From Sphingobacterium paludis (lineage in GTDB: Bacteria; Bacteroidota; Bacteroidia; Sphingobacteriales; Sphingobacteriaceae), in the NCBI RefSeq assembly GCF_004364125.1, contig NZ_SNZV01000010.1, forward strand, positions 1 to 64,000: a DNA stretch of 64,000 bases, written 5' to 3'. Positions 6,823-16,111 of the stretch are shown piece after piece. Within the stretch, counting starts at the first letter, position 1. Each line of letters begins with the position of its first letter. A model generated the notes under the pieces. The model was not told the DNA's origin. It did not search any database and saw only the letters and a list, made by a program, of their open reading frames with translations. The translations under genes and the position numbers were made by a program.

Positions 6823-8325
6823 ATGAGTGCAATTAAAAAACCAACGTTCAAAGAGCGTTATGACAATTACATCGGCGGGAAATTTGTAGCGCCCGCATTG
6901 GGAAAATATTTTGACAATATCTCGCCCTTAGATGGGAAAGTATTTACGCAAGTAGCCCATTCTACGAAAGAAGATATCGAACTGGCGGTTGACACAGCAA
7001 ATAAAGCGTTTGCGAGTTTCCGGGAGACATCCGCAACGGAACGCAGCATCATGCTCAACAAAATTGCAGACCGCATCGAGGAAAATTTGGAATACATCGC
7101 TGCTGTGGAAACGATAGACAATGGCAAAGCAGTACGCGAGACCCTAAATGCAGACATTCCACTGGCTATTGATCACTTCAGGTATTTTGCCAGTGTCATT
7201 CGTGCTGAAGAGGGTTCCATAAATGAGTTAGACAAAGATACCGTTTCTATCATCGTCAACGAGCCGTTGGGGGTGGTTGCACAGATTATCCCGTGGAACT
7301 TCCCGATATTAATGGCCGTATGGAAATTAGCGCCAGCGCTAGCTGCTGGAAACTGCGTAGTGCTAAAACCTGCGGAAAGTACCCCCACATCCATTATGGT
7401 GTTGATGGAAATTATCGGCGATCTTATACCGGAGGGCGTTGTTAATATTGTGAATGGTTTCGGATCCGAGCTGGGCAGAACGCTGGTGACCAATCCAAAA
7501 GTTGCGAAGGCCGCCTTTACGGGCTCTACAGCTACCGGTAGGATGGTCATGCAATATGCTACGGAAAATATTATTCCCGTGACTTTGGAACTGGGCGGTA
7601 AATCTCCCAACATATTTTTCAGCTCCGTTATGGACCATGACGATGCCTTTTTGGATAAAGCTATCGAGGGTGCTGTTCTTTTCGCGCTCAACCAAGGTGA
7701 AATTTGTACCTGCCCATCGCGGCTGCTGATTCAAGAAGACATCTACGATCGTTTTATTGCAAAAGTAATAGACCGTGTTAACCAAATCCAAGTCGGTGAC
7801 CCATTAGACCCAAATACCATGATGGGTGCACAAGCCTCCAAAATTCAAAAAGATAAGATTATGTCTTACATCAAATTAGGAAAGGAAGAGGGTGCTGAAG
7901 TTTTGACAGGGGGCGATGAGAACATTATCGGCGAGGGTTTTGAAGAGGGGTATTATATCAAGCCTACCCTATTTAAAGGAAACAATAAAATGCGCATCTT
8001 TCAAGAAGAAATATTTGGACCGGTGCTTGCCGTCACGACGTTTAAAGATGAGCAAGAGGCAATAAAAATCGCTAATGACACGATCTATGGACTTGGCGCC
8101 GGGGTGTGGACAAGAGATGCACATCAGCTGTATCAGGTGCCGCGTGCCATTCAAGCAGGACGAGTGTGGGTGAATCAATACCACTCCTACCCGGCTGGAG
8201 CACCATTCGGTGGCTACAAGCAGTCCGGTATTGGTAGAGAAAATCACAAGATGATGTTGGATCATTATCGTCAAACAAAAAATATGTTGATCTCATACAA
8301 CAAAGAGAAACTCGGATTTTTCTAA
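6823..8325 (+). CDS. NAD-dependent aldehyde dehydrogenase (acetaldehyde-type)
   Basis: Oxidises an aldehyde to the acid with NAD. The 500-residue protein has all family landmarks: N159 in IPWNFP, K182 in VLKPAE, the FTGST cofactor loop, general base E256 in ELGGKSP and nucleophile C295 in GEICTCPSR. The GE(V/I)CTCPSR version is typical of the AldB/ExaC-like group that handles acetaldehyde and other short aldehydes. DUF779, which follows 70 bases later, is a common partner of this group. The divergent AraC gene is the likely regulator. Confidence 0.92.
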   Translation: MSAIKKPTFKERYDNYIGGKFVAPALGKYFDNISPLDGKVFTQVAHSTKEDIELAVDTANKAFASFRETSATERSIMLNKIADRIEENLEYIAAVETIDNGKAVRETLNADIPLAIDHFRYFASVIRAEEGSINELDKDTVSIIVNEPLGVVAQIIPWNFPILMAVWKLAPALAAGNCVVLKPAESTPTSIMVLMEIIGDLIPEGVVNIVNGFGSELGRTLVTNPKVAKAAFTGSTATGRMVMQYATENIIPVTLELGGKSPNIFFSSVMDHDDAFLDKAIEGAVLFALNQGEICTCPSRLLIQEDIYDRFIAKVIDRVNQIQVGDPLDPNTMMGAQASKIQKDKIMSYIKLGKEEGAEVLTGGDENIIGEGFEEGYYIKPTLFKGNNKMRIFQEEIFGPVLAVTTFKDEQEAIKIANDTIYGLGAGVWTRDAHQLYQVPRAIQAGRVWVNQYHSYPAGAPFGGYKQSGIGRENHKMMLDHYRQTKNMLISYNKEKLGFF

Positions 8326-8394
8326 AGAACATAAACATAAACGGTGCAAATGGGGTTATGAGAGTAATCCCATTTGTATTAATGAAAGACAGCT

Positions 8395-8772
8395 ATGGCA
8401 ATACGTAGATTAGATGTAACAGATAAGGCCAAAGAACTTATAAAAGAATTGGTCGAGAAACATGGCGATTTAATGTTTTACCAAGCCGGCGGATGCTGTG
8501 AAGGTACACAGCCGCAGTGCTTTGAAATGGGAGGATACTATCCACGCATGAACGATGCGCTGATCGGCTATGCGGAAGGCTTCCCGTTTTGGGTGGATCG
8601 TGACCTTTTTGAATACTGGAAGCACGCTCATTTTACATTGGATGTACTCGATGGCTTTGGCCCAGGGGGCTTTTCTTTGGAGACACCTTTAGGGAAAACC
8701 TTTAAGGTGCATTACCGCTTATTCAGCGAGGACGAACTTGCTGATCTCGAACCTGTATCGCGAAGCGAATAA
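8395..8772 (+). CDS. DUF779 protein, aldehyde dehydrogenase partner
   Basis: A 125-residue soluble protein of the DUF779 family. The cysteine-rich GGCCEGTQPQCFEMGGYYP near residue 33 could bind a metal or a cofactor. DUF779 genes typically lie directly after ExaC-type aldehyde dehydrogenases, as here. Its biochemical role is not established. It ends 24 bases before the flavin oxidoreductase gene, so all three may form one transcript. Confidence 0.85.
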   Translation: MAIRRLDVTDKAKELIKELVEKHGDLMFYQAGGCCEGTQPQCFEMGGYYPRMNDALIGYAEGFPFWVDRDLFEYWKHAHFTLDVLDGFGPGGFSLETPLGKTFKVHYRLFSEDELADLEPVSRSE

Positions 8773-8796
8773 AGACTATTTACGAAAAACAATTAT

Positions 8797-9876
8797 ATGG
8801 CAATACTATTTAACGAATTTTCTCTTCCACGGATTACCCTCCCCAACAGACTTGTGGTATCTCCCATGTGCCAATATTCCGGGCACGATGGTTTTGCTAA
8901 CGATTGGCACTTGGTGCACCTGGGCCAGTTTGCGATCGGTAAGGCCGGTGCCGTGATACAAGAGGCCACGGCTGTTGTTCCGGAGGGTCGGATTTCCTTT
9001 TGGGATCTGGGCATCTGGAAAGATGACCACATCGAAAAATATCGGCAGATCACAGCCTTTATCAAGGCCCAAGGCAGCATTCCGGGTATACAACTGGCGC
9101 ATGCCGGACGCAAGGGCAGTGACAATAAACCTTGGCAGGGTCGCGCACAATTTGCGCCAGACAGCGAATATGGCTGGCAAACGGTCGCGCCATCGGCAAT
9201 TCCATTTCACGAGAAAGACCACACACCGATAGCACTCACGATAACCGAGATTCGCGACCTTGTCGTACGCTTTCGTGAAGCAGCAGAGCGTGCCGTAAAA
9301 GCCGGCTATGACATTATTGAGATTCATGCTGCGCACGGCTATCTTATCCACCAATTTTTATCGCCATTGGTTAACCAACGAACAGATGCATATGGCGGAA
9401 GTTTTGAAAACAGGATTCGCTTCTTGCTGGAGATCGTCGAGGTGGTTGCAGAAGTGACTACCGACCAATCGCTATGGGTCAGGATTTCGGCTAGCGATTG
9501 GGCTGATGGCGGCTGGGATGTAGCACAGAGTGTCGCCCTTACCAACATATTAAAAGAAAAAGGTGTAGAGGTTATCGACGTCTCATCCGGTGGTGCAGTG
9601 CGCCATCAGCAAATTGATGTGGGCCCCAATTACCAAGTAGGGTTCGCGCAAACGATCAAAGAGGGTACTGGTCTCACTACGGCTGCGGTGGGCATCATCA
9701 CTTCCGGGGCTCAGGCCGAAGAGATCTTGCAAAAGCAACACGCTGATTTGATACTGGTAGCACGCGCCTTTCTGGACGATCCACATTTGGCCTATCATGC
9801 GGCGCAAGAGCTGGATGTAAACCTAGCTTGGGCCGATCAATATGCTCGCGCAAAAGAAACAATAAAGAGGGGTTAA
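8797..9876 (+). CDS. Old Yellow Enzyme family NADH:flavin oxidoreductase (YqjM-like)
   Basis: An FMN enzyme that reduces activated C=C bonds with NAD(P)H. The 359-residue TIM barrel begins with LPNRLVVSPMCQYS (the Cys that tunes the flavin in YqjM-type enzymes) and continues with DWHLVHLGQFAIGKAG and QLAHAGRKGS. The substrate-binding pair is in EIHAAHGYLIHQFLSPLVN, and YGGSFENR follows. The C-terminal phosphate-binding part holds VGIITSGAQAEEIL and VARAFLDDP. It probably works with the preceding aldehyde dehydrogenase in handling reactive carbonyl compounds, which is inferred from position. Confidence 0.9.
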   Translation: MAILFNEFSLPRITLPNRLVVSPMCQYSGHDGFANDWHLVHLGQFAIGKAGAVIQEATAVVPEGRISFWDLGIWKDDHIEKYRQITAFIKAQGSIPGIQLAHAGRKGSDNKPWQGRAQFAPDSEYGWQTVAPSAIPFHEKDHTPIALTITEIRDLVVRFREAAERAVKAGYDIIEIHAAHGYLIHQFLSPLVNQRTDAYGGSFENRIRFLLEIVEVVAEVTTDQSLWVRISASDWADGGWDVAQSVALTNILKEKGVEVIDVSSGGAVRHQQIDVGPNYQVGFAQTIKEGTGLTTAAVGIITSGAQAEEILQKQHADLILVARAFLDDPHLAYHAAQELDVNLAWADQYARAKETIKRG

Positions 9877-9889
9877 CTCCCCTCTTTAT
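9862..9889. terminator. Bidirectional terminator between convergent genes
   Basis: ATAAAGAGGGG (9862-9872) pairs perfectly with CCCCTCTTTAT (9879-9889) across a 6-base loop. The stem includes the last codons and the stop of the flavin oxidoreductase gene and stops just before the end of the thioesterase gene, so one hairpin serves both strands. Confidence 0.8.
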
Positions 9890-9890
9890 G

Positions 9891-10295
9891 CTATGCTTCG
9901 ATATCCAAACCTTCTAGTACGGGGATGGGCTTCTTATCATCATCTAAAGCGACGAAAGTGAACATCCCTTGAATGGCTAATTCCCGTCCTTCTTCATACA
10001 TCTTTTCCAGGTAGATCTCCACTTTTACCTTAAGGCTGGTGCGGCCTACACTCGCCACCTTCGCCACGGCTTCGATGATACTGCCCGATGGTATCGCTTT
10101 TTCGAAGTCAATGCGATCCGTTGAGACAGTGACTAGGCGCTTGCGACAAAACCGCGTTCCGGCCATAAAAGATACTTCATCCATGATGGCCATAGCTTTT
10201 CCTCCGAAAAGGGTATCGTGATGGTTGGTCAAAAATGGGAAAACAGTCGTGCACACACGTGTTTCAGCAAGCTGTATCCGTTCCTCTAGTGTCAT
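9891..10295 (-). CDS. Acyl-CoA thioesterase, hotdog fold
   Basis: A 134-residue single-hotdog protein of the YciA/BACH-like group that hydrolyses acyl-CoA to free acid and CoA. Characteristic parts are FPFLTNHHDTLFGGKAMAIMDEVSFMAG (beta-strand, then the long hotdog helix with the active Asp/Glu) and the strand SVGRTSLKVKVEI. Many members are hexamers active on a broad range of chain lengths. It lies 12 bases upstream of the MutS-like gene in the same direction, yet the functions do not obviously connect. Confidence 0.85.
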   Translation of the reverse strand: MTLEERIQLAETRVCTTVFPFLTNHHDTLFGGKAMAIMDEVSFMAGTRFCRKRLVTVSTDRIDFEKAIPSGSIIEAVAKVASVGRTSLKVKVEIYLEKMYEEGRELAIQGMFTFVALDDDKKPIPVLEGLDIEA

Positions 10296-10307
10296 TCTTT
10301 ATCGGTT

Positions 10308-12125
10308 TTAGGTAATTTCTTTTGTTTTTTCGACATCGATTCCGATGCCTTTCAACAGCATCGATGCATTAAAAATTGTACATCGCCCGTTTTTCAGTTT
10401 GTAATCGAATAGCATCTCTCCTCCTACTACCTGAATGTCAAAGTGATAATTTTGCACTTTTCCAGGATGCTCCTCTTCGAGGCTAGCCAATTGTAAATCG
10501 TGCGTTGCGACCATCCCACGCCCTTCCATCTGCATCAACTTCTGAATGATGGCGCGGGATCCTAAATATTTATCCACGGAATTTGTACCGCGCAACATCT
10601 CGTCAATAAGAAAAAAGCTCTGCTTATCTGTTTCGACAGTTTGGAGGATAAAACGCATTCGATTTAGTTCTGCTTTAAAGGTAGAGGTGCTTTCGTTAAG
10701 CGAATCTTTGATCCGCATGTAAGAAATTAGATGGTAAATAGGCAAGCGAAAGGAGCTAGCACAACAGACCGCTCCGGCATAAGCCAATACCGCATTAATT
10801 CCTACCGTGCGCAGAAACGTACTTTTCCCGGCCATGTTGGATCCCGTAATCAAGGCAATGTGATGCCCTTGATTTGTGTAATTATTCAGCACAGATGTGT
10901 TCACCGGAATTAATGGATGCGCTATACCTGTTGTGCTCAAGGACGCGTCCGGCTGATTATCTAGAATCTGTGGAAGCGTCCATTCCGGATGGTTTCGCTT
11001 CAAAACCGCCAACGAATTCAACGCTTCAAATTCCGCAATCACATCAAAAGCGACCAAAATATTGGCTTCGTATTGACTTTTCCAATGGACGATTTTCATG
11101 ACATACTTAAAATCCCACAGGAAAAACATATTCAGCAGACTTCCAACCAGCATGTTATTGCGGGCATCCAAATTATTGATAAGACGCGATAGTTGTTTAA
11201 AAGCGGTGGAAAGCTGCGTATCATTCATGCGCAACTGATTTTGTAAGCGCTTTGTAAGTGCTGTCTGGAATTGTTTTCCTTCAACGAGTGCAAGCCCATC
11301 GGCATAGGCGGCTAAAACATGTCCGACCTTATCAATTTTACTGGAAAACAGGCTTACTTTGCCCGCCATACCCAGTGTCCACAGCAAATGGATGAGTGCG
11401 AGGCCACCCACGTAAGGCCACAAGGGATACACAAATACCGAGAGCGCAACAAGCACCACCATGATAAAGGGGACGATGGTGACATAAATCTTTAAAAGCG
11501 GTGTACCAAAGGACAGCCCCGAATCTTCAAAGTATCGAGCCAGAAATGATTTAACCTCGGTTTTTTGCGTCAGATTAAAAACAAGCCTGGATTGAAAATG
11601 TTGACTCCAGTCCAAGTCTGCTTCCAATTCGGCCACAGCCTGCTGACGTTCTTCAATAGCTGGTTTGCTGCCAGCGGCCGTCAGCCAAGTGGCCAACGTT
11701 GACTTACCGAGTGCTGTTGCTGCTCTATTGAGCATAGCGAACAAAGAAAACGGGCCGAAGATATCCAGGTCAGCCGTGTACGGATGCTCATTGTTTTCAA
11801 ATGTCTGGCCATTATCGTATACGCCCTGCCGGGTATTTTTTAGCTGGATTTCGTTTTCATTAATCTTCAAAAAAGACATCATATCGTCCCGCTTCCGCTC
11901 CAGCTTGGCTTGCCTACCAATGAGAAAAGCAAAGAGCAAGATAATCCCGATTGTTAACAACAGTACCAAGAGAATACTGTTCAGTTGAAAACTATAAAAC
12001 AGCAGTGCTCCACCGCCGAGGATAACAAATAGGCGGGCAAAGCTATTTTGATTGATGTGTTTGTTTACTTGTTGAATCTCTTCACCAGTCTTTTGAATAT
12101 GCTCCTGGTATTGCTGATATATCAT
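10308..12125 (-). CDS. Membrane-anchored MutS-like ATPase
   Basis: A 605-residue protein with the ATPase domain of MutS: Walker A GSNMAGKST at 428-436, the N-terminal-of-signature SLNESTSTFKAE stretch, Walker B FFLIDE at 504-509, and the TNSVD and VATHD motifs. There is no mismatch-recognition domain I. The N-terminal 25-70 is a hydrophobic hairpin and another pair of hydrophobic segments lies near 215-260, so the protein is probably membrane-bound. Such MutS-related proteins are common in Bacteroidota and their role is not established; classical mismatch repair is unlikely. Confidence 0.85.
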   Translation of the reverse strand: MIYQQYQEHIQKTGEEIQQVNKHINQNSFARLFVILGGGALLFYSFQLNSILLVLLLTIGIILLFAFLIGRQAKLERKRDDMMSFLKINENEIQLKNTRQGVYDNGQTFENNEHPYTADLDIFGPFSLFAMLNRAATALGKSTLATWLTAAGSKPAIEERQQAVAELEADLDWSQHFQSRLVFNLTQKTEVKSFLARYFEDSGLSFGTPLLKIYVTIVPFIMVVLVALSVFVYPLWPYVGGLALIHLLWTLGMAGKVSLFSSKIDKVGHVLAAYADGLALVEGKQFQTALTKRLQNQLRMNDTQLSTAFKQLSRLINNLDARNNMLVGSLLNMFFLWDFKYVMKIVHWKSQYEANILVAFDVIAEFEALNSLAVLKRNHPEWTLPQILDNQPDASLSTTGIAHPLIPVNTSVLNNYTNQGHHIALITGSNMAGKSTFLRTVGINAVLAYAGAVCCASSFRLPIYHLISYMRIKDSLNESTSTFKAELNRMRFILQTVETDKQSFFLIDEMLRGTNSVDKYLGSRAIIQKLMQMEGRGMVATHDLQLASLEEEHPGKVQNYHFDIQVVGGEMLFDYKLKNGRCTIFNASMLLKGIGIDVEKTKEIT

Positions 12126-12139
12126 GCGATAAAAATAGG

Positions 12140-12164
12140 AAAAGCTCGGCAGTACCGAGCTTTT
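12140..12164 (-). terminator. Terminator after pcm
   Basis: AAAAGCTCGG (12140-12149) and CCGAGCTTTT (12155-12164) form a perfect 10-bp stem with a 5-base loop, and the minus strand continues into a T-rich stretch. It separates pcm from the MutS-like gene. Confidence 0.75.
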
Positions 12165-12186
12165 ATATGTAAATTAATTATCGTCC

Positions 12187-12843
12187 TCACCACGCTTGAT
12201 CGCCCACCAATGGCACAAAGCGAAAGGTATCAAGTTCAATTCGTTCAAAATCATTCTCGCCAACACGCAGGATCGTGACCATCTTCTGCGATTTCTCGTC
12301 GCCCACGGGTATGACCAGAAGTCCTCCATACCGGAGTTGCTTCAACATCAGCTCCGGAACAAATGGCGCTCCCGCAGTCACAATAATTTTATCGTAAGGG
12401 GCATGCTCTGGAATACCTTTCGAACCATCGCCCAGAAAAAAGTGGGGTTGATACCCCATGTAAGGTAATACCTGAATGGTTCGCTGGTAAAGACTTTCTT
12501 GACGCTCAATGGTGAAAACCTGCGCCCCCAGTTCCAACAAAATACAGGTTTGATAGCCCGATCCTGTTCCGATTTCTAACACCTTGTCGCCTTTGCTAAC
12601 ATGGAGTAATTCTGATTGATAGGCTACGGTATAGGGCTGCGATATCGTTTGCCCATCGCCTATGGGAAAGGCGATGTCACGGTATGCCTGATTCCAAAAT
12701 GTTTCATCAAAGAAAAAATGGCGAGGCACTTTACCGATGGCCTGTAAGACACGCTTATCCGCTATCCCCCGTTTTTCCAAGTTGTTCACAAGCTGCTTTC
12801 GCGCGCCTTTTTCCCGGTAATTATCTACAAACTTATACGCCAT
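12187..12843 (-). CDS. pcm: Protein-L-isoaspartate O-methyltransferase
   Basis: Methylates L-isoaspartyl residues in aged proteins so they can revert to aspartate, with S-adenosylmethionine as donor. The 218-residue protein has the PCMT signature: PRHFFFDE and the DGQTISQPYTVA substrate loop, motif I VLEIGTGSGYQT, then YDKIIVTAGAPFVPE and the GGLLVIPVG strand. The length is normal. It is transcribed alone, with a -7 box TATTTTTG (12851-12858) almost touching the ATG, which would give a very short or no leader. Confidence 0.92.
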   Translation of the reverse strand: MAYKFVDNYREKGARKQLVNNLEKRGIADKRVLQAIGKVPRHFFFDETFWNQAYRDIAFPIGDGQTISQPYTVAYQSELLHVSKGDKVLEIGTGSGYQTCILLELGAQVFTIERQESLYQRTIQVLPYMGYQPHFFLGDGSKGIPEHAPYDKIIVTAGAPFVPELMLKQLRYGGLLVIPVGDEKSQKMVTILRVGENDFERIELDTFRFVPLVGDQAW

Positions 12844-12850
12844 TAGACCT

Positions 12851-12858
12851 CAAAAATA
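12851..12858 (-). promoter_or_regulatory. Candidate -7 box close to the pcm start
   Basis: TATTTTTG on the minus strand lies 8 bases before the pcm ATG. If used, the mRNA would be nearly leaderless. No clear -33 partner is seen, so this is tentative. Confidence 0.3.
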
Positions 12859-13055
12859 CCATTGTTAAGGCACATTCGAGACATTAAATTGCAAAATGTT
12901 TAAGGTCAACGTGCTATAAGCCGCAGGGTTTCCTTACCTTCGTAGCGAAGTAGTTTTTCCGGCGATTAACGCTAAAACTGTTTCAATGAAGGCTTAACAT
13001 GCTTCGTATCCGTTGGCTTGGCCTGCTAGCTTTACACCGATAAGAAAACATTCAT

Positions 13056-13913
13056 ATGACTAGAAAATCCTTATTTATTGTCTTTATAACACTGTTTTTT
13101 CATCTCTTCGGCCATGCGCAGCAGGCTACGGTACGAGATACAGTTTTGCGCATTTTAGCCATAGGCAATAGCTTTTCTGAAGATGGTATTGAGAATTATC
13201 TTCATGAGCTGGCCGCCGCTGCCGACAAGAACATCATTATTGGGAACTTGTACATTGGCGGTGCGCCGCTTTCCTTGCATGTGCAACATGTGCGTAACGA
13301 TGCGAAAAGTTATAGCTATCGCAAGATCTCCCTAGATGGCACAAAGAAGACAACAGCCGATGTTAGTATAGCCGAGGCGCTTCACGACGAACAGTGGGAC
13401 TACATCAGTTTCCAACAAGCGAGCCCCCTATCCGGAAAATATGAAAACATAGTAGCGAGTTTGCCCGAGTTGGTCGCTTATGTCCGCAATAAGGTTGGCC
13501 CTCGGCCAAATTTTGTTTATCATCAAACCTGGGCGTACCAGAACGATGCGCAGCATGATGGCTTTAAAAACTACAATAGCGATCAGCGGCTGATGTATCG
13601 TGCGATTGCAAACACCTCGAAAAAGGTGAAAAAACTTGGGTATTTCAGAGAAATTGTTCCAGCGGGCACCGCGATTCAAAACGCGCGTAGCAGCTCCATC
13701 GGTGACCATTATACGCGCGACGGCTATCACTTAGAGCTGGGCTATGGCCGCTTCACTGCCGCCTGCACCTGGTTTGAAAAGCTTTTCCACGAGGATGTGC
13801 GCAACAACAGCTACAAGCCAGCGTCAATAACCGATCTACAGGCTACCATAGCAAAAAAAGCGGCACATGCCGCTGTAAAAAAACCTTACAAAGTATCTAA
13901 AATAAAGCTCTAG
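13056..13913 (+). CDS. Exported DUF4886 protein (SGNH-hydrolase-like)
   Basis: A 285-residue protein with an N-terminal signal peptide (hydrophobic to about residue 20, ending in GHAQ). The DUF4886 domain follows, opening with ILAIGNSFSEDGIE, where the GNSFS serine corresponds to the catalytic serine block of SGNH/GDSL hydrolases. A late DGYHLELGYGRF could supply the His of the catalytic set. Family members often sit beside polysaccharide-degrading genes; here it stands alone, convergent with DUF4954. A role as periplasmic esterase or carbohydrate-active accessory enzyme is inference. Confidence 0.85.
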   Translation: MTRKSLFIVFITLFFHLFGHAQQATVRDTVLRILAIGNSFSEDGIENYLHELAAAADKNIIIGNLYIGGAPLSLHVQHVRNDAKSYSYRKISLDGTKKTTADVSIAEALHDEQWDYISFQQASPLSGKYENIVASLPELVAYVRNKVGPRPNFVYHQTWAYQNDAQHDGFKNYNSDQRLMYRAIANTSKKVKKLGYFREIVPAGTAIQNARSSSIGDHYTRDGYHLELGYGRFTAACTWFEKLFHEDVRNNSYKPASITDLQATIAKKAAHAAVKKPYKVSKIKL

Positions 13914-13931
13914 GAATTGTTCCTAGAGCTT
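13905..13931. terminator. Bidirectional terminator overlapping two stop codons
   Basis: AAGCTCTAGGAA (13905-13916) and TTCCTAGAGCTT (13920-13931) form a perfect 12-bp stem with a 3-base loop. The stem contains the stop codons of both the DUF4886 gene and the DUF4954 gene, which converge here with only 9 bases between them. Confidence 0.8.
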
Positions 13932-16106
13932 ATTGATAAGCTTATCGACAGTAGCTTCAAATGTTGCTAGCGCACTTTTCTCCTTATTGATGAAGTCGTT
14001 GTCTGCCAATTTACCCACAACTTCCTCCATTTCTTCATAAGAATTGTAAATCATCTGCTTAAACGGGTTTTGATAATCTTTTGCACGTGCGTGTTCAATT
14101 TCGGAACATATCCATCTTTTGGTTTCGAGCGCGTCCGTCAATAGATCGCGGAGGAACAGATCATCCCAATCCGACAACTCGCTTTCATGCACCTCGGCCA
14201 ATGATGACACCGCGTGTTCAAAACGATCGCTTAGGTAATCCCTACTCCAAGCGTGATAATGGTCATGCACATCATGCCAGGAAGAAAGCCCGCCAGCACG
14301 CACATCATCTAAAAGCTGGTTCAACTTCGCGGCAGGAATGAGTTGCCCTCCGATGTTCTCAAATCTCTTTCTGTCTTGGTCAATGCCTTTTATAAGTGTC
14401 CAGAAAGAAGCGATGGAATCGCTCGTTTCCAGTGCAGCGATAATTTCTAATGATGCGTAATAGCGAATCATGCGCTTATAGACATGGTACGATTCGCGGG
14501 GTTTTGCCAACACAACTTTTCGCTTGGAGAATTCCACGTTATCGAGTAATACGGAGTTTCCGGCAAGCGGATCGTTGGCGTTGAGCATGCGGCGACCTAA
14601 AGCTGTCCAGTCTTCTTTCGACGTTCCTTCCGCTGCGCATGTCTTTCCTACCGCAGTCTCGATCTCGCGCAAAGCATCAAACATTTCATTGATTGTGTCC
14701 GGTGCCAAGACGTCGTACTCAATATATTGGTTTTTGAATTTGCGTTTATCTCGAGCTGCGAATTTCGAGGTATTACGCATCAGCGCATACATATTATACA
14801 AAAACCAGTAGCCGGGCAAAATGACCAACCGATTGGTATCGACTTCATTACTCACTAAGCAGAACGGGAATTTAATATCCAACTCATGCAAAAAATCTCC
14901 TTTGACAATCAAGGTATACGAAGCGAAGCGCGAATTGTGCTTTAGACTGACACATAAGCCTGGCCAAAAACCTCTTCCGGCGACGATCTCACCGTCGGCG
15001 GCGCGCGAATTATGGTTGGATCCCACCGTTGCGCCAGCGGCCATATTGCTTTGGCCTTTGACAACTGCTGCACAAAGGAAAGAATTGTTATGGTGCTGTT
15101 CGTGCGCAGGGAAAATCAATGAATTCAATACTTCACAACACGAAATCGTTGAGTTATCGCCAAGAAAAGAGTTGATTAAACGAGCGCCATATTTTAATTG
15201 CGAATTGGATGACAGAATGAACCGGACAGCTTTGACACCATAAAAAATACGACAACCATAACCGATAACGCCGTTGACGAGTTCGCAGCCCTCTCCGATC
15301 TGTGTATAGGATTCCGAAGACGAGTTAATCGTTAGGTTTTTCAGTTTGTTAACCCCTTTGATATAGGCATGCCCACCAATCTTGACATCTTTTATGGTAT
15401 GGGTATTTTTGATGACGGAGCGTTCGCCAATCTCGCTGTAGTAGCCATGCTCGACACAAAATTGTGCTTCTGCCATCTCCTGAAAACGGCGTTGTAGTTT
15501 ATGATCATCGCGGTAGCGTGACCACAGAAACACGTCGCCAGCCTGCATCCCATCAAAGGGCAATACAGACCTTCCCCCATTTTCATTACACAGCTCTAAC
15601 CGTATTCTTCGTTCTTCTACATCGCCCCGTTTCAGTATACCGTTTCCAAACTTCGCCGAGCTGCTGGTTTCCATTTCACTGATATTGGCCAGCATCACAT
15701 CGTTACCGATAATAAAATGTGACATATACCGAACGTTGTGCACCGCGACCGTAGTGCCGAAGTCGCAGCTGATGATGGTCGAATTGTAAATACCACACGG
15801 TAGGCGCAGGTCCCGGAAATCGAGATACACATCATCCATATCACCGATGCGTACCATACCATAAAACTTGCTGTTTTGTATCTGTTCTGGTAAAAATCGA
15901 TCGGTAACCCAGATATCCTTCCAGTTGCTGGCAAAATTATCATTGCGCAGCAGGACTTTTATCTCATCCTCACGCAGCGGTCTAAACGTAGCTGTCGATT
16001 GAAACTGTTGGTTTCGGTAAACGTATTCGTCGCCGTTTTGCAGGTAGGCTTCTGGCACGAAACCATACCCTAAATCAGTGAGTTTCTTTTTTAAAATTTT
16101 CGACAT
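13923..16106 (-). CDS. DUF4954 protein with left-handed beta-helix-like repeats
   Basis: A 727-residue cytoplasmic protein of the DUF4954 family. Residues from about 100 to 430 are a series of short repeating strands (for instance GNDVMLANISEM, GGHAYIKGVNKLKN, GCELVNGVIGYG, GASLIxxF-like turns) resembling the hexapeptide beta-helix of sugar-nucleotide acyltransferases. The C-terminal third is helical. It starts 5 bases after glmS in the same direction, so the two are surely co-transcribed. The link to glucosamine-6-phosphate supply suggests a role in amino-sugar nucleotide metabolism, but the reaction is not known. Confidence 0.8.
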   Translation of the reverse strand: MSKILKKKLTDLGYGFVPEAYLQNGDEYVYRNQQFQSTATFRPLREDEIKVLLRNDNFASNWKDIWVTDRFLPEQIQNSKFYGMVRIGDMDDVYLDFRDLRLPCGIYNSTIISCDFGTTVAVHNVRYMSHFIIGNDVMLANISEMETSSSAKFGNGILKRGDVEERRIRLELCNENGGRSVLPFDGMQAGDVFLWSRYRDDHKLQRRFQEMAEAQFCVEHGYYSEIGERSVIKNTHTIKDVKIGGHAYIKGVNKLKNLTINSSSESYTQIGEGCELVNGVIGYGCRIFYGVKAVRFILSSNSQLKYGARLINSFLGDNSTISCCEVLNSLIFPAHEQHHNNSFLCAAVVKGQSNMAAGATVGSNHNSRAADGEIVAGRGFWPGLCVSLKHNSRFASYTLIVKGDFLHELDIKFPFCLVSNEVDTNRLVILPGYWFLYNMYALMRNTSKFAARDKRKFKNQYIEYDVLAPDTINEMFDALREIETAVGKTCAAEGTSKEDWTALGRRMLNANDPLAGNSVLLDNVEFSKRKVVLAKPRESYHVYKRMIRYYASLEIIAALETSDSIASFWTLIKGIDQDRKRFENIGGQLIPAAKLNQLLDDVRAGGLSSWHDVHDHYHAWSRDYLSDRFEHAVSSLAEVHESELSDWDDLFLRDLLTDALETKRWICSEIEHARAKDYQNPFKQMIYNSYEEMEEVVGKLADNDFINKEKSALATFEATVDKLINKL

Positions 16107-16111
16107 ATGCG

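Noticed and set aside
7173..7791. Minus-strand frames of 140-170 codons within the aldehyde dehydrogenase gene
   Set aside because: The plus-strand frame has every catalytic motif; the reverse frames show no family features.
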